Shown one piece after another: positions 42,543 through 54,006 of a DNA stretch of 64,000 bases. The position numbers and the translations under genes are program-made. Numbering within the stretch: the stretch's first letter is position 1; every line of letters begins with the position of its first letter. The notes beneath the pieces were generated by a model. The model did not search any database, had not been told where the DNA came from, and saw nothing but the letters and a program-made list of their open reading frames with translations. Source of the stretch: Aquilaria yunnanensis (lineage: Eukaryota > Streptophyta > Magnoliopsida > Malvales > Thymelaeaceae); contig CM077598.1 in the NCBI GenBank assembly GCA_039654915.1, positions 74,056,041 to 74,120,040 of the forward strand, written 5' to 3'.

Positions 42543-43401
42543 TGATAGCCGAAGGACTATCGCCTCCACCTGGGCGTACTTCCTGCCACCAGAATGGCCA
42601 GGAGATCTGGCGCTACCCGGAAAAAGGTGGGATCACACACCTTGGGGAAAAACCGAAGAGCCTGAGCTCGGCACGCCAGGGAACCTGAGGATACTATTAG
42701 CCCCCCCGAGGTAGTAAACAGACCGCCTTCAAAAAAGTGGCACCAGCTAGGGCGGGCTGAACATGATCTTCCCGAAGGTGGAACTCCCTGAATCTGGGAA
42801 CCCCCGAAATAGGGGCATGTTTCCCGAAGTGGCACGGTCCGTACTAGAGGACGACCTCACCCAGGGACCTCGGGAGTACGGCAGGAGCATTTAAGGAAGC
42901 CTCTGACATGTCGCCCACAGACGTCACAAGCCGCCTCAAAGGGCGCTCTGGCACACCGACGCCATCAAAGTCACATCATGGCCCGTCTCGGCTCAAGGCT
43001 CAAGGAAGCCTGCCACCAGCTACTTGTCCTCTACGCCCAAACATTCATAGAACATTCGACCAAACACGTGTCACGATCTGAACGGGCTGGACACCTCTAT
43101 AAATACCAGGGAATACACCTTGGCAAACGGCTGGCAAATATCCTGACTCCTCACTCTGAGAAAATACGACCAGGCGAGTTCACTGAACCCCTGAGTGCTA
43201 TTTCCTCTGCCTTCTCTCAGCACCACTGACTTGGGCGTCGGAGGCTCCTCCCCGGAAAAACACCCCGGGGACCTCCTAACCCACTTTTTCTAAACATCTC
43301 AGGCACTCTTTCTTGGGCAAACCGGCCACCAGGCGTTCTTCCTCTCCGGGAGTCCCTCCATCAGTCACCATGACTACCAACGATGAAGCCCCTGGGTATC
43401 A
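42543..43401 (+). repeat. Copy C 3' LTR (859 bp)
   Basis: Preceded by a purine tract AAGGGGGG (42531-42538) and CATG. It contains CACGTG (43065-43070) and TATAAATA (43098-43105), 27 bp apart, and an ATG near the end in MTTNDEAPGY. It ends GGGTATCA, followed by GAGAT. Confidence 0.95.
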
Positions 43402-44499
43402 GAGATAACCATCCTTGGTTCTTTTAATGGTGATAACTCTTTTTTTCCATATATCTGTTCATCCCTATGTTCAAATGTATCAATAGTTTTATACTGTGTT
43501 GGACATATGGTTCAAAGTAGGATGATTAACAACCCCATTTCTAGCATTCATTCATACTCTGAGGCCTGCCTGATAATTTCTGCCAACACTAGCAAAAATG
43601 AGTTACACCATACTAGTTTTACTGGTAGCTACTGGTTGTTTAGCCTCATTTGGTTTGTGAGCTTTATTTGTGCAAGTGACAATGTTCATGAAGGAATGCA
43701 CAATTACTGTGTCTTACTTTTGCATCTCATATAGTTAGAGCTTCCAAGCCTCATGTTGAAAGTTTAGTTTCATGCCCCCCACTTGTTACATTTAGAACAT
43801 TGCCCAAAAAGCCTTACATATTTCACAATCTGATCTTTAATCGACCCATTTAAGTCTTTAAACATTCTCATTGGTTCAACTGTTGTTCCAACCAAGGTAA
43901 TAGCCATAGAGGTACCAGGCGGCGGAAATGCTCCTACTCAACTTTCAAAAATACACATGTATTAGCAAATAAACTATTATAATGTAGTATATTATTTGGT
44001 TATAAGCCTTGTGAAATTTAAATGCATACTTTGTGAGGGATTAGTTTATGTTCACATGAACAGTATTTTCTGGCCATGCCCATAGCTCAAACCTCAACAC
44101 GTAGGAAGGGTAAGCCGTCCACCACTATGATAGATCTTTTGAATTCCCATTTCTCTATAATATTGTTTTAAATTAAGATAAGTGTCAAATGGGGTTGCGG
44201 AGAAATCATACTCAGGAGTCCAACATTTCCAAATTATTGATTTAGCAAAATTTTTATTTTCACAATATTTGGTGTTAGCCACATGCCATTAAAGAAGTCT
44301 TGGCCTCACAAAACCATGAGCTAGATATGGGGTTCAGTTTTATAAAATGGAGAATAATTATACCCTCAATAAATGTTAATACATTATTGGAAACAAAACA
44401 AAAGAGTACTGCATTATCTTGTGGGCGCGGCATGGGTTGAAAAGAATCAAGTGAGGGTAGTTATGTTGTGTAGATTCTAAAGTAGTTGGGTCGGCTAAC

Positions 44500-44755
44500 C
44501 ACTGAGGGTTATCGCAGTAGTTTGCTTTTGTTACAGATATTTTTCCTAAGAATCTTTATGATTCTAGTTTAACTGGGGGAACTTGTTGGTTAAGTAACAA
44601 TACTAACTATACCTTTCCTATGGCTGCAGAGCCTAGTAACATGTGGACAAGGACTTTTGTGACTCACCTCTGGGACTTGCATCCAAGGTGGGAGTTAGTT
44701 CAGGAAGATCTTAGTTGAGGCTTGTATATATAGTACTCTTAGTTACCTCCATTGT
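44500..44755 (+). repeat. H internal repeat X, second copy
   Basis: Partner of 21598-21850. The rest of H on this side (43407-44499 and 44756-45052) is AT-rich with no coding potential that I can support. Confidence 0.65.
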
Positions 44756-45052
44756 TTATGTTTTCAGGAGTCCTTTTAGGGCATTACTCCACTTTATGTA
44801 TGAATGCTCCCACACAGTTTTTATGTGTTTAAACTCACATAAATGTTGATTTTGTATGCTTTGGCTATTTGAACTCATTTTCTCTGGACATGTCTTGGCC
44901 AAATTATTGTTTTATGGATTTTGTTAATCCAAGTCAAAGTGTGAAAAGCATCCATTTTGCATATTCTAGGTTAATCAACTAGTACCACAGAGTTTTCATC
45001 CATGCGCATATACAACTAGCCAATTGCAACCACTGTGAGATCAGTTCTCACA

Positions 45053-45180
45053 GGCTTCTTGGGCAAGGGCCCAGTAAGAAGAAATGATGGAAGAATTTTG
45101 CTGACCACTTCTTTATCTTTTCTGAAGTGGCAAAGCTTAAATGAGAGTTGAGTGAAGCCTAACTCTCAGGAATGGATCAG
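45053..45180 (-). pseudogene. Copy D aORF, N-terminal codons of exon 1
   Basis: On the minus strand, IPES.ASLNSHLSF... and KKWSAKFFHHFF align with the exon 1 start of the other copies (IPESW..., RWKKKFF). A stop replaces the conserved Trp. This is the piece cut off from 18488-19397 by insertion H, and it shows that D continues to the right of H. Confidence 0.65.
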
Positions 45181-45423
45181 ACTTAAGCTTATGAAGAAGA
45201 CATGTTTGGCAAACTAAGACCATAACCTAAAAAATGCTCTCAGAGGAGGAATCAAATAGAACAATCAACCTTGGAAGACACTTGCCTACTAAACAAAAAG
45301 AAACCATCGTAAATGGTGGCCAAATATTTCTCCGCTGCTAAGATACCGCCGCAAGAAAAAGAAAGCTGAGAAAAGCAAGAGAAAGCTGATGGCAAATGAG
45401 TAAGGAGGCTTTAGGAAGGAATG

Positions 45424-45436
45424 GTTTTATATATCC
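45424..45436 (-). promoter_or_regulatory. Copy D aORF TATA region
   Basis: Minus-strand GATATATAAAACC lies about 250 bp before the aORF start, in the position of the TATA box in copies B, C and M. The remaining leader, 45181-45977, is decayed promoter and spacer sequence without genes and ends in the purine tract AGAGGGGAG. Confidence 0.5.
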
Positions 45437-45977
45437 TAAAGAAGGTAGGCATACCATAATGACTCATTGTAGGTGTTCAGATGTAACTAATGTAACATAT
45501 GCAAAGGATAGCCAATGACCTGATGACATGTGTCACACGACCCGAAAAACAAGGGCATGTGTTCTGGTCTAGTAAGCCTACAATGCGTTACCTAAGGTAA
45601 CTTGATTGATCGGTCAAAGTGCAAGATGATCCATCTATAGAAGGAATAAAAACTCTAATGACAAAGTAACTCCTCACATGCCAAAGATGTACCCTCACCA
45701 AAAATAAGAATTTGGCAATAAGTAATGCCTTCACCATGGATTCAAATTTAAAAGAAAATGGAACATAGACAAAAGGTCCAAGAGAATGCCGAAGGTACAA
45801 CATCGGCAAAAGAAAGGATCTCAATTCAAAAAGCTAGTTACCCTGAAGGGAGAACCTCAGTAGAAGGAAGTTATTTCACCAAGGACAGCTTTAGCTTCCC
45901 AAGGGCAGGATACATGTAACATGTTTTTGGATGATTAGTATCAAAGACACAACTTCGGTCTTCTAGAGGGGAGCATT

Positions 45978-46695
45978 TGATAGCCGAAGTGCTATTGCCC
46001 ACATGACCTTCCTATTGGCAGATGTGACACCACCCACAAAAAGATAAATGACCGACCTTGGGATAATTCTCTACATCACCCTTGAAAATATATACAGCCC
46101 ACTCTGAGAAAAAGACTCCTTGCCATCCTTGAGTTTGGACATTACCAACCTCAAAATCATAGGTCTATCACCCTCAATAGAAGAAATGTCTCCCAAAGAT
46201 GGCCCACCTATCGGAAGGGCTTTCTCCAGTCGCCCTAAAGGGAAGTGTTTGTCCAAAGGGATCTCAGATGCCCAAAGGGGTCTTATGCAAAAATGACAAA
46301 TACAGTTGGGGGATCTTTGACAGAAACCTCACACACACCCCTACCCTCTGGGCATAACCATTTACGTGTAGCTGTAAACACCTCTCTCTTAAGGTACAGA
46401 CCAAATCCGGCAGAACACGTGTCCTGATCTACTAAGGCTGGGCATAATGGCCTCCTCCTCTCGGTCTCCTATAAAAACTCAGGGGAGGCTCCCAGGTAAA
46501 AAATGTGAGATGCCCTCATTTTCTATTCTCTACTCTTAACTCTTAACAACTTCTCCCCTCGTGTACTAACTTGGGTGTCGGAAACACACTTCGGGGAGAT
46601 CCTAACCCTTGTTCGTCACGTGTTGTAGCTACTACTCTAGCGAAGTTATACCGGAGGTTCAACATGTCCTACATCGATGATTCACTAAAGCATCA
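45978..46695 (+). repeat. Copy D 3' LTR (718 bp)
   Basis: Starts TGATAGCCGAAGTGC after GAGGGGAGCATT and ends AAAGCATCA. It has CACGTG (46416-46421) and TATAAAAA (46470-46477), here 48 bp apart instead of 27. An ATG near the end begins MSYIDDS. Shorter and clearly diverged from the B, C and M LTRs. Confidence 0.85.
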
Positions 46696-48713
46696 AAACC
46701 CTTGAAAATTCTTTAAAAGCGCAACTTCTCAATTTAGCCTTTTAACTTCTTTAGTTTTGCCAAAAAGTCCCTATGCTAAAATAGTGCCATAAGACTTGGC
46801 AATCTACTCCAACTCTTTGGTTTCTTATCACTTAGGTCAAAAATGACAACTTATGAGCTTAAATACCAAACCAATCACCTCAGGGTACAAAATGACCATT
46901 TTGCCCCTAGTGACACTTAGGTGCCAAAAAGACCTAGGAACCATCTACCATTGTAAATTCTTACCTGACTTGCTTATTCAAGATAATTAAGGCATTAAAT
47001 TAGGTATTTGACTTTCACATGTCCCACCTACCTGTTGAAGGTCCATTACTTAGAGGGGCATAACTATTCTTGAGTTCCTAAGTGCAATTCGAGGCAATTC
47101 AAGGGGGGAACTTGTTGGTGAAGGTGAATTCATGAGCCAAAGGAGCTAAGAAATTGAATTCTAACCATAAAAACCTAGAGAAGGCATAGTTTAAGCTATT
47201 GCAGGTTTAGGCAACAAGTTGGAAAAATGGGGTTGAGGACCGTATCTGAGTTCGCTAAGCATTAATTGTTACCTATGTTGTTTTTGTGGAATTCTTAGGA
47301 ACTTAGGTGATGGTAAGCTTACCAAGGGATGCTAAAAGACTATAGGGGCTAGAGTTGCAATGGCAAGTATGTTCTATACTAATTAGCTATGGAGAAGGCA
47401 AGCATTAGGTCTCAATACTGAGTAGGCGAACTCAATTCTTGACTTTGTGAGCTCTTCGATAGATTAGGTGAACATAAAGAGGTTGACCGAATTGAATTTA
47501 GAACTAAGGTCATGCTTGCTAGGCCTTGTTGGCTATTAGTCTAGGCTAGGGTATGTGGCATATGTGTCAGTGTTCTTTTGTACTTGTTTGTGTATGTTGA
47601 ACCTATATTTTGATTCAATTGTTATGTATTTGAATTCTATTATATTTTTGTCCTTGTGTTTTCTATGTAGGTGCTTGGAATATGGTTCAGTTAAGTGTGA
47701 TACTTAACCTACATTAGCCATTATAGGTTGTGTATGGTTCTTTCTAAGTTAAAACCCATACCCCATCTCTATGTGTTACAGGGAAAGGTTTGCTTGATGA
47801 GCAAAGAGTGTAGGTGTTGTTTGTGTGCTTTTAGCTTTGGCAAAGTAGTGTACTAAGCTATGTGCTTTGCTCAATAGTTATAATCCAAGTCCTACTTGTT
47901 TGGCAAGCTATTGTTTAACTTCATTGCTATCAGGCTCTTAAAGGCTGTGTTTATGTGGGAACAGGCCTTTGTGTGGATGGTAGTGCTAAGGATATGAATG
48001 TATGTATTTATGCTTTTCTTTCCATTGAGGACCAAGGTGGCTTTTGGTAGGCTTACCGAGACATGTAACCTCTATGTACATTTATAACTTGTAATTTTGA
48101 AAAACAATGCCAATGGTTTTAGTTTCCATGCATATTATGGATGTTTGATTGAGTACTATGTTGGTTGAAGCATGTTTCTGTCCTAGGTGCCTAACTTATT
48201 TAGTTGAGCTTGAACCTAGTGAAAATTGAGTTAGGCATTGGTAAGCATATTGGGGCATGTCCTATGTGTTCTAGTAGTGTCCAACGTGTGCCTTGGTGCC
48301 GTTGCTATGTGTCATGGCATACTTAGTGCTAACCCCCACATGTTAAGGAGGTGCCAAGGGTTCCTTGGGCATATGTCCAGTTCATGTTCAACACTTAGTA
48401 ATTTATGAAAGGATCTAAACCAAATAGTGTTTTTTTAGTACATATGCTACGCATTTTAGATTTTAAGGTCTAAAAATAGGCTATGGCTAGTGTTGGGCAA
48501 GACACCAACCATACTAACATAGGCTTGAGTGAGCACCTTACACGCACCTAGTAGTACTCACCTAATGGCATTTGTTAGTATTAAGGATCATTGAAATTGA
48601 AGTATCATGCATGTCCCTCGGTGAAAGAGATTTTTGAAGTGATGTGGTCAGACTTATAGTGCCCCAAAGTTGGGGCTTCAGGAGACTCCCACTGCTCTTG
48701 GTCTTTCACCATC
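46696..48713 (+). mobile_element. I: remnant of a Del/Tekay-like LTR
   Basis: Non-coding. Several landmarks follow LTR J in order: ACTTAGGTGATGG (47301) against CCTAGGTGATGG in J (30075), GCAAGCATTA..GTAGGC (47398) against J 30178, a TTTTCTATGTAGGTGCTTGGAATA block (47660) against J 30420, GTGGGAACA (47955) against J 30740, and a final CTTATAGTGCCCC..GGGGC (48650) against J 31586. It is a diverged, probably truncated long LTR. Neither terminus is clear. Confidence 0.55.
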
Positions 48714-49284
48714 ACATGCCCTCCCCTAATTTATCAATGGGAATCTAGCTCCATCGATAGTGTGCTTCCTCGGTGTAACTAGCTTTGATACTTCTTCTTC
48801 CTTCAAATGTGTCACTTGGGTTTCCCAGAAGTGATAGTTGTTCTTGCAAAAATTACATTTTGTCGCTTCGGCTTAGGGATGTTAGTGACTTCTACTTACG
48901 TCCCTTCAACTGGCACACCTGACGTTGGTTCATAAGAGGGTAGCTTTTTATCACTTCATGAATCACCACCTCAATTTTAGGTTTCAAGGCACACGTGGGA
49001 CATAGCTGCTAGGTCAACTTGCAATGCTTACCTGAAATGAGCATAAGGGCATTTTTTTCTTTTCCTATAAAAATTTTTATTTAATGCGACATTTGCTCGT
49101 ACTTTTTTAAGGGCTATATATAGCCCTTCCATTTAGTAGGAAACTCATCCATCACTGTCTTATCTCACATGCTCGCTTTTGCTCTCACATTCCTTTTACT
49201 TTTTGGCAAAGTTTTCTTGCCATCCTTCCATTCTCAGGTAGTCCTTATCTCTAATCCCCTTTTTCTTTTAACTGAAGTAGACCA

Positions 49285-51330
49285 ATGGTCAAAGCAACCA
49301 TCACCTCCAAGGGCAACTGGGAATCTCTGGATGCTCATCCAAGCTACACAACATCAAAGAATGATGGAAAATGGAGAAAGAAGTACTCTCTCCCTGCCAA
49401 GGTCATTGTTCGTGTGTTGGACAAGGTGAAGATGAGTTATCAGCCCCGTTAGGGTAAGATCACCATTTTCAAGACCCAGCTGAACATTGGGCTCTGATAT
49501 GCTCTCAATCCCATGGTGAAAGACTTCTACGAATTCCATGGGATCACAGTTAACTAGCTTTCCCCGAACACTTATGCTTATCCTTTGTCGCCTACTTCGA
49601 TTGATCCCCTTGAGGCCAATGACCCTCATAAGACCTAGTTCTGGTGCAACCACTTTAAGAGGATCTCCCTTATTCTACCTTTGTCCCTCATAAGTGTTTT
49701 TCTTGTTATGGTTTTTCTCCTTTAGTGACTCACACTGACACTTCCTTTTTGATCGAGATGGGTGAAGACTTTAATGCGAAGTTGTACTAATAGGCCTTTC
49801 TTGTCAAGGAGCAGGAGGAAGATGGCCTGATGGCTGCCAAGAGGAAGCCTAAATGGAAGGCATGTTGCTACCTTCCTCCGAAGAAGGTGTGTGCTCCCTT
49901 TTCATTGACCAATATCCCTACTACGGAGGTGGCCTCTGAGGAAAGGGCTCCCTTGGACACCGGGATTCCTTTTTCAAAGGATTTCGAGGTCATCGAATAG
50001 GAAGAGCTAGAGAATAAGGTCTCCACTCCCCACTAAGTCAACAAACTGCTGCAACCCTATTAGAAACCATCATAAAAAAGGCTCTAGATACTCAAAGGGC
50101 TAATAAACAAATGAAGAAGAAGAAAGTGAAAGGGCTTAAGGTAGTGGTCAAAGATGTTGTCAAGATTTCAAAGATCTTTCAAGTGAGCCAAAGTTCCTCC
50201 CCAAGGTGCGCTCACATCAACTCACATCTTTCTTGGTTACTTTTTGACTTATGACTTAATCAAAGATTGGTTGGGGACTGATGTAATAAATGAACTTCAT
50301 CGTGATTGTCTAAGGGGAACTTCGGAGCCTGAGTGGATGGCAGAACATGAGGCCCGCTGTGTAGCATGAAGTGCCTGTCACCAATCTAGGACATCACTGA
50401 AGACATGTCCTTTTTTTATCATGATGTGTATGGTAGGATGGTTCCACAGCTTTATCGAGGGGTGACCACCAACGCCACTTTCCAAGAGCTTATGGAACAG
50501 CTTCCGAATGAGGAGTATACGGCTGCGGCATTGATTGATTACTCCCCCAAGGTTGATTTCTTTTGCCTCCAATCCTCTTTACTCAAAGTTTATTTGACTC
50601 CCTATTTTTGGTGACAGTTAAGCCATCCTCTCTATTTTTTTCTTTTTTTTTTGTTAGGAGTTCTTCATCATGTTTGGGTACTTTTAGGGCCTCATCATTA
50701 AATAAACAGAGATTCAGAACAAAGCTGAGGGGTGCTTGGTAAAGGGCAAAGGAGCCCTCACCAATATGGTCTTCAAGTTTAGTAAGCTAAAGTATAAGAC
50801 CACCACTGGGCTCAAGGAACTACAGAAGTAGGGTAGCAAGGAATTGAAGCTCATTGGTTGGGAAGCCAGCTCTCACATTAAGGACCTTGGCCGTCAGCTT
50901 TCGCTAATGTCCATCGATCACGACATTGTAAAGATCAACCACAATGATGTATACTGAAAGGTTAAGTGATACACAATGGTAAAGAAATGCCTTTGTAAGG
51001 AGCTCTATGAGCCAAAGCTAAAGATCAAGGAACTAGAGCTGGAAAAGAAAGGAATAAAGGAGGAGCTATAGAAGATCTCGAACATCGCCACTTCAAGACT
51101 TCGGGATGGGTTTTGCCTTGCCTACCTTTAAGTTCTTTAGATACACCCCCATCTTGACCTTTCTTATCTAAATTCCTTTTGGAGGCCAAAGGGAGGAGCA
51201 TTAGTGTCATCAAAAGATGAGTACCTTGGTGAGCCCGAAGGCCACCTTGATGGTGAAAGAATCGAGGAGGAGGAGGAGGAGGGGTGGAAGAGGACAAAGA
51301 TGAGGAAGAAGAGAAATGAAACAACGCGAG
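49285..51330 (+). pseudogene. Copy L antisense gene (aORF), decayed
   Basis: Plus-strand segments align in order with the aORF of the young copies: WESLDAHPSYTTS and KWRKKYSLP (49315-49400, exon 1 start), EFHGITVN and LSPNTYAY (about 49530-49580, the Transposase_28-like region), MGEDFNAKLY (about 49757, exon 2 start), EDMSFFYHDV and GVTTNATFQEL (50397-50490, exon 3), and a coiled coil ending LRDGFCLAYL (about 51100, exon 4 tail). Many stops interrupt it. It shows that the antisense gene was already present in old members of the family. Confidence 0.65.
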
Positions 51331-51897
51331 TGTTGACCCTTGAATTTGTTGCTCCTTTATATTATTGTCTTTTTTGTTCTTTATTTATTTAAGGCTACTG
51401 TTATTCACCACTTCTTGTACTTCGGCCATAGATTGACCTTTCCAATTCAAATAGATCTTTATTTGATTACTTTTTCTTCCTCTCTTTTCATCTATGCAAC
51501 ATCCTTCAAATTTTTCGCATTTCTTGCCTTTATACTTTGATGATCGAGCATTTGTACTTTGAAGTATTTATCGATGCATTTATTTAGTTTTGTGATGGAC
51601 AATTATTCCTTTGGCTTTTCTGTGTGCCTTTAGGACTTAAAAGATTTCATAAGACTTTTGCTTACTTTTGTTATTCAACTCAGTGGCTGAAGTTTCTATG
51701 GAACTTTGCCCTGTTGTACTTATTTTGGCAACAATAAGGACTGTTGGTATTCTTATGACTTTTTTAAGTGTAAATACTTAATTCATGAGTTCAGATGGGC
51801 TTTTTCGTTGACATTTTGTTCTTTTCCAAACTGTTTTTGTATTGAATATTTCTTTTTTCAAAATGGCACTTTGACTAAATTAAGTGAATATTTTTTG

Positions 51898-52243
51898 TCA
51901 GGAATTTGCATGCCAAGTGTTTTTTAGCTCTTCACCAAAGATGTCTTTCAACCTAAAGACTCCAAGTCTGACTTTGACAGTAGCTAAGTAAGATCCTTCC
52001 CAATTCACCATTACTGCCCCATGCTCTGGCTTACAAGGTTTAACCTTTGCGCTATGCAGTAAAAAATCTCTGTTCTTGATTTCCTTTGGCTTAACCTTTT
52101 GATTGGTGGAAGCAACCACTCTTTACTGAAATGCCCTCCTTCAGAGTTCGGTAAGCTCCTTGTGCTTTTCTAGTAAGTCTAATTTTGTTCTTAAGTCTTC
52201 CTCATTAGCCTTTTGGTCGAAGACTTACACTCTTAGGGATGAG
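51898..52243 (-). pseudogene. Copy L integrase C-terminal end
   Basis: Minus strand: VKPKEIKNRDFLLHSAKVKP, then NWEGSYLATVKVRLGVFRLKD and ELKNTWHA, the same order as the integrase end of copies B and M (GPY-type WEGPYLV, then KNTWH). It breaks off upstream where N begins. Confidence 0.7.
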
Positions 52244-52830
52244 TGTGAAAACCCTTATTTTATCAAGTAATTAATTTATTTTATTTACATAATCATTGAT
52301 AAGGTTACACTTGCAAGCTAGGTTTAAGTCAAGTCAATGAGTCAAATTGTCCTTCATCTTCATATGATTCAAAATCTAATGTAAATTGACCATAAGGGCA
52401 ACTAGGGGAATTTTGGTAATTTTGAATTTCAAAGGTCAAAATGTGACCGAGAGAGATATAATTAGGATTCTAGAGTTGAAATGAACATCTCATTGAAATT
52501 CAAACTTAGTTTGGCCAAAGATTGGCTTTTTCTTGCTAAGGAAGCAAGGAAGGGAAAAGTGATAATTTTTAGGCTAAAGATGGTCAAAATGGTCTAGGAA
52601 GGTGAGAAATGGTATTTGAAACCATTTTTTGAAATTTGGAGTTAAATTAACCAAGTTCGAGACTTTTCTTGCATTAGAAGCTAAAAAGTGCATTTTGGTA
52701 ATTTTGGTTGGCCAAGTTGGCCAAACCTGAGTCAAACCTGGGAAACCAGATTCAAACCTAATCAAGCATATGGAAATACATGGTTGGAAGTAGAGGAAAG
52801 GAAATCTAAGAAATCAAGGGCAAATGGAGA

Positions 52831-53710
52831 TGATGGCCATGGGCCTCATCGTTTAGAGTCATGGTGATTGTTGGAGAGACTTCTAGGAGGAAGAACGCCT
52901 GGAGGATGGTGCGCCCAAGGGAGAGTACCTGAGATGCTCAAAAAAAGTGGGTTAGGAGGCCCCCGGAATGTGTTTTCGGGGGGGGGAGCCTCCGACGCCC
53001 AAGTCAGTGGTGGCTGAGAAAAAGGCAGAGGAAATAGCACAAAGGGGCTGAAGAGTCTTGCCTGGTGATTTTCTCAGAGTCTGGGAGTCAGACCTTTTGC
53101 CAACCAACCTCCTACCAAGTATTTATTTCCTGGTATTTATAGGAGTGCCTAGCCTATTCAGATCGCGACACGTGTTCGGTCGGATGTTCCCTGAGTTTCT
53201 GGGCGTAGGGGACAGATAGCTGGTAGCAGGTTGCCTTGAGCCTTGTGCTGAGATGGGCCATGATGTGATTTTGATGGCGTCAGCGTGCCAGAGCGCCTAT
53301 TGAGGCAGCTTTATGACGTCTGTGAAAGGATGTGTCAGAGGCTTCCTTAAATGCTTCCTTAAATGCTCCTGCCGTACTCCCGAGGTCCCTGGGCGAGGTC
53401 GTCCTTTGGTACGGACAATGCCTCTTCGGGAAACACGCACCCAGCTCGGGGGTTCCCAGCTTCAGGGAGTTTCGCCTTCGGGGAGATCATGTTCGGCCCG
53501 CAATAGCTGGTGCCTCTTTTCCGAAGGCGATCTGTTTGCAACCTCGGGGGGCTAGTACTATCCTCAAGTTTCCTGGCGTGCCGGGCTCGGAGCTTTTCGG
53601 CTATCTCCCGAGGTGTATGATCCCATTTTCACTTGGGTATCGCCAGTCTCTTCTGGCCATTCTTGTGGCAGGGAGTTTGGCCAGATAGAGGCGATAGCCT
53701 TTGGCTATCA
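52831..53710 (-). repeat. Copy M 3' LTR
   Basis: On the minus strand it starts TGATAGCCAAAGGC (53710) and ends GGCCATCA (52831). TATAAATA is the complement of 53134-53141 and CACGTG is at 53169-53174, 27 bp apart. Confidence 0.95.
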
Positions 53711-53714
53711 CATG

Positions 53715-53723
53715 CCCCCCTTT
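53715..53723 (-). other. Copy M polypurine tract
   Basis: Complement reads AAAGGGGGG, then CATG, then the LTR at 53710. This is the second-strand primer of the element. Confidence 0.85.
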
Positions 53724-53911
53724 GGAAAGCTGAAGTGAAGACTTCGATTTTGCATCTCTTTCCGAGGTTGTTCTTGGGAATCTCTTAGGAAGCTCAACCT
53801 GTTCCGAGGATGCACCTCTTGCCCAAAGGGCTGTTCAGCCTTGGCCTGTCCCTTGGTGTCCTCGAGGTGGCCTGCTCTTTGTTTCTGCAGGTCTGATGGC
53901 CAAACGTGTCA

Positions 53912-54006
53912 GTCTGAGAGACGCGTCCCAGCTTTTTAGGGATGTCAGAAGACGTGCTCCCTTTTTCCTAGGGATGTCAGGAGACGTGTCCCCGTTTTGG
54001 CGCGGC
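53912..54006 (+). repeat. Three 32-bp tandem repeats upstream of copy M aORF promoter
   Basis: Units 53912-53943, 53944-53975 and 53976-54006 share GTCwGrrGACGyG-TCCC, a T-run and AGGGAT. Each holds an ACGTG or ACGCG core with TCCC, similar to bZIP sites. The array ends about 145 bp before the aORF TATA box. Copies B and C carry diverged versions with other unit numbers. Confidence 0.75.

Larger units (their letters stand above)
21888..43401 (+). mobile_element. Copy C: Tat-lineage retrotransposon, TSD GAGAT, host of copy B
   Basis: Begins TGATAGCCGAAGG at 21888 and ends GGGTATCA at 43401, with the 5-bp duplication GAGAT at 21883-21887 and 43402-43406. Order: internally deleted 5' LTR, truncated pol, spacer, antisense gene, aORF promoter, polypurine tract, 3' LTR. 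Copy B is inserted in aORF exon 3 (26390-40283 plus GAAAT). A second deletion removed the LTR end, primer site, gag, protease and RT N-terminus. C cannot move by itself. Confidence 0.93.
19398..45052. mobile_element. Insertion H in copy D, carrying the C/B/J nest
   Basis: Sequence 19398-21887 plus 43407-45052 (about 4.1 kb without copy C) splits copy D exon 1. The 5-bp repeat GGCTT at 19393-19397 and 45053-45057 fits a target duplication: joining the flanks there keeps the aORF frame open and restores an RHNEVTVF block. The right end is CTCACA; the left end (TCCTAG) is not a canonical TG, so the ends may have mutated. The last 19 bases form a dyad, TGTGAGA-N5-TCTCACA. No coding sequence was recognised. 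Most likely a long chromovirus-type LTR, but unproven. Confidence 0.5.
10634..46695 (+). mobile_element. Copy D: old Tat-lineage retrotransposon, outer host of a deep nest
   Basis: Plus-strand copy whose pieces are gag-pol (10634-14098), the antisense gene in three pieces (about 14730-15937, 18488-19397, 45053-45180), the aORF leader (45181-45977) and the 3' LTR (45978-46695). The gaps are solo LTR E and insertion H with its contents. The coding parts are full of stops and the RT core is deleted, so D is far older than B or M. Its 5' LTR, primer site and first part of gag are absent, replaced by fragment K. D's own bases total about 8 kb. Confidence 0.8.
48714..52243 (-). mobile_element. L: old minus-strand Tat-lineage copy (part)
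   Basis: Its right-hand limit is where N starts (52244). Reading leftwards it has the end of integrase (52243-51898), an AT-rich spacer (51897-51331) with no recognisable gene, the convergent antisense gene on the plus strand (49285-51330), its leader (48719-49284) and a purine tract AGGGGAGGG-CATG (complement of 48715-48727). Only the first bases of its 3' LTR may remain at about 48714. Strongly decayed; similar in age to copy D. Confidence 0.65.

Noticed and set aside
43507..43734. Short open frames in non-coding repeats (43507-43734, 20300-20548, 29190-29573, 16112-16318, 8590-8796)
   Set aside because: They lie inside LTR or insertion sequence, have low-complexity or hydrophobic translations expected from AT-rich DNA, and show no recognisable similarity.
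44400..44900. Host gene fragments in H or I
   Set aside because: Intron-like TGCAG motifs occur, but no protein similarity or long frame could be found, and the segments are repeated within the window.
19432..45080. Insertion H bounded by GTAAG (19432-19436 and 45071-45075)
   Set aside because: This model breaks the aORF frame and leaves an extra G at the left. The GGCTT model keeps the frame and ends in CA. It remains a possible alternative.
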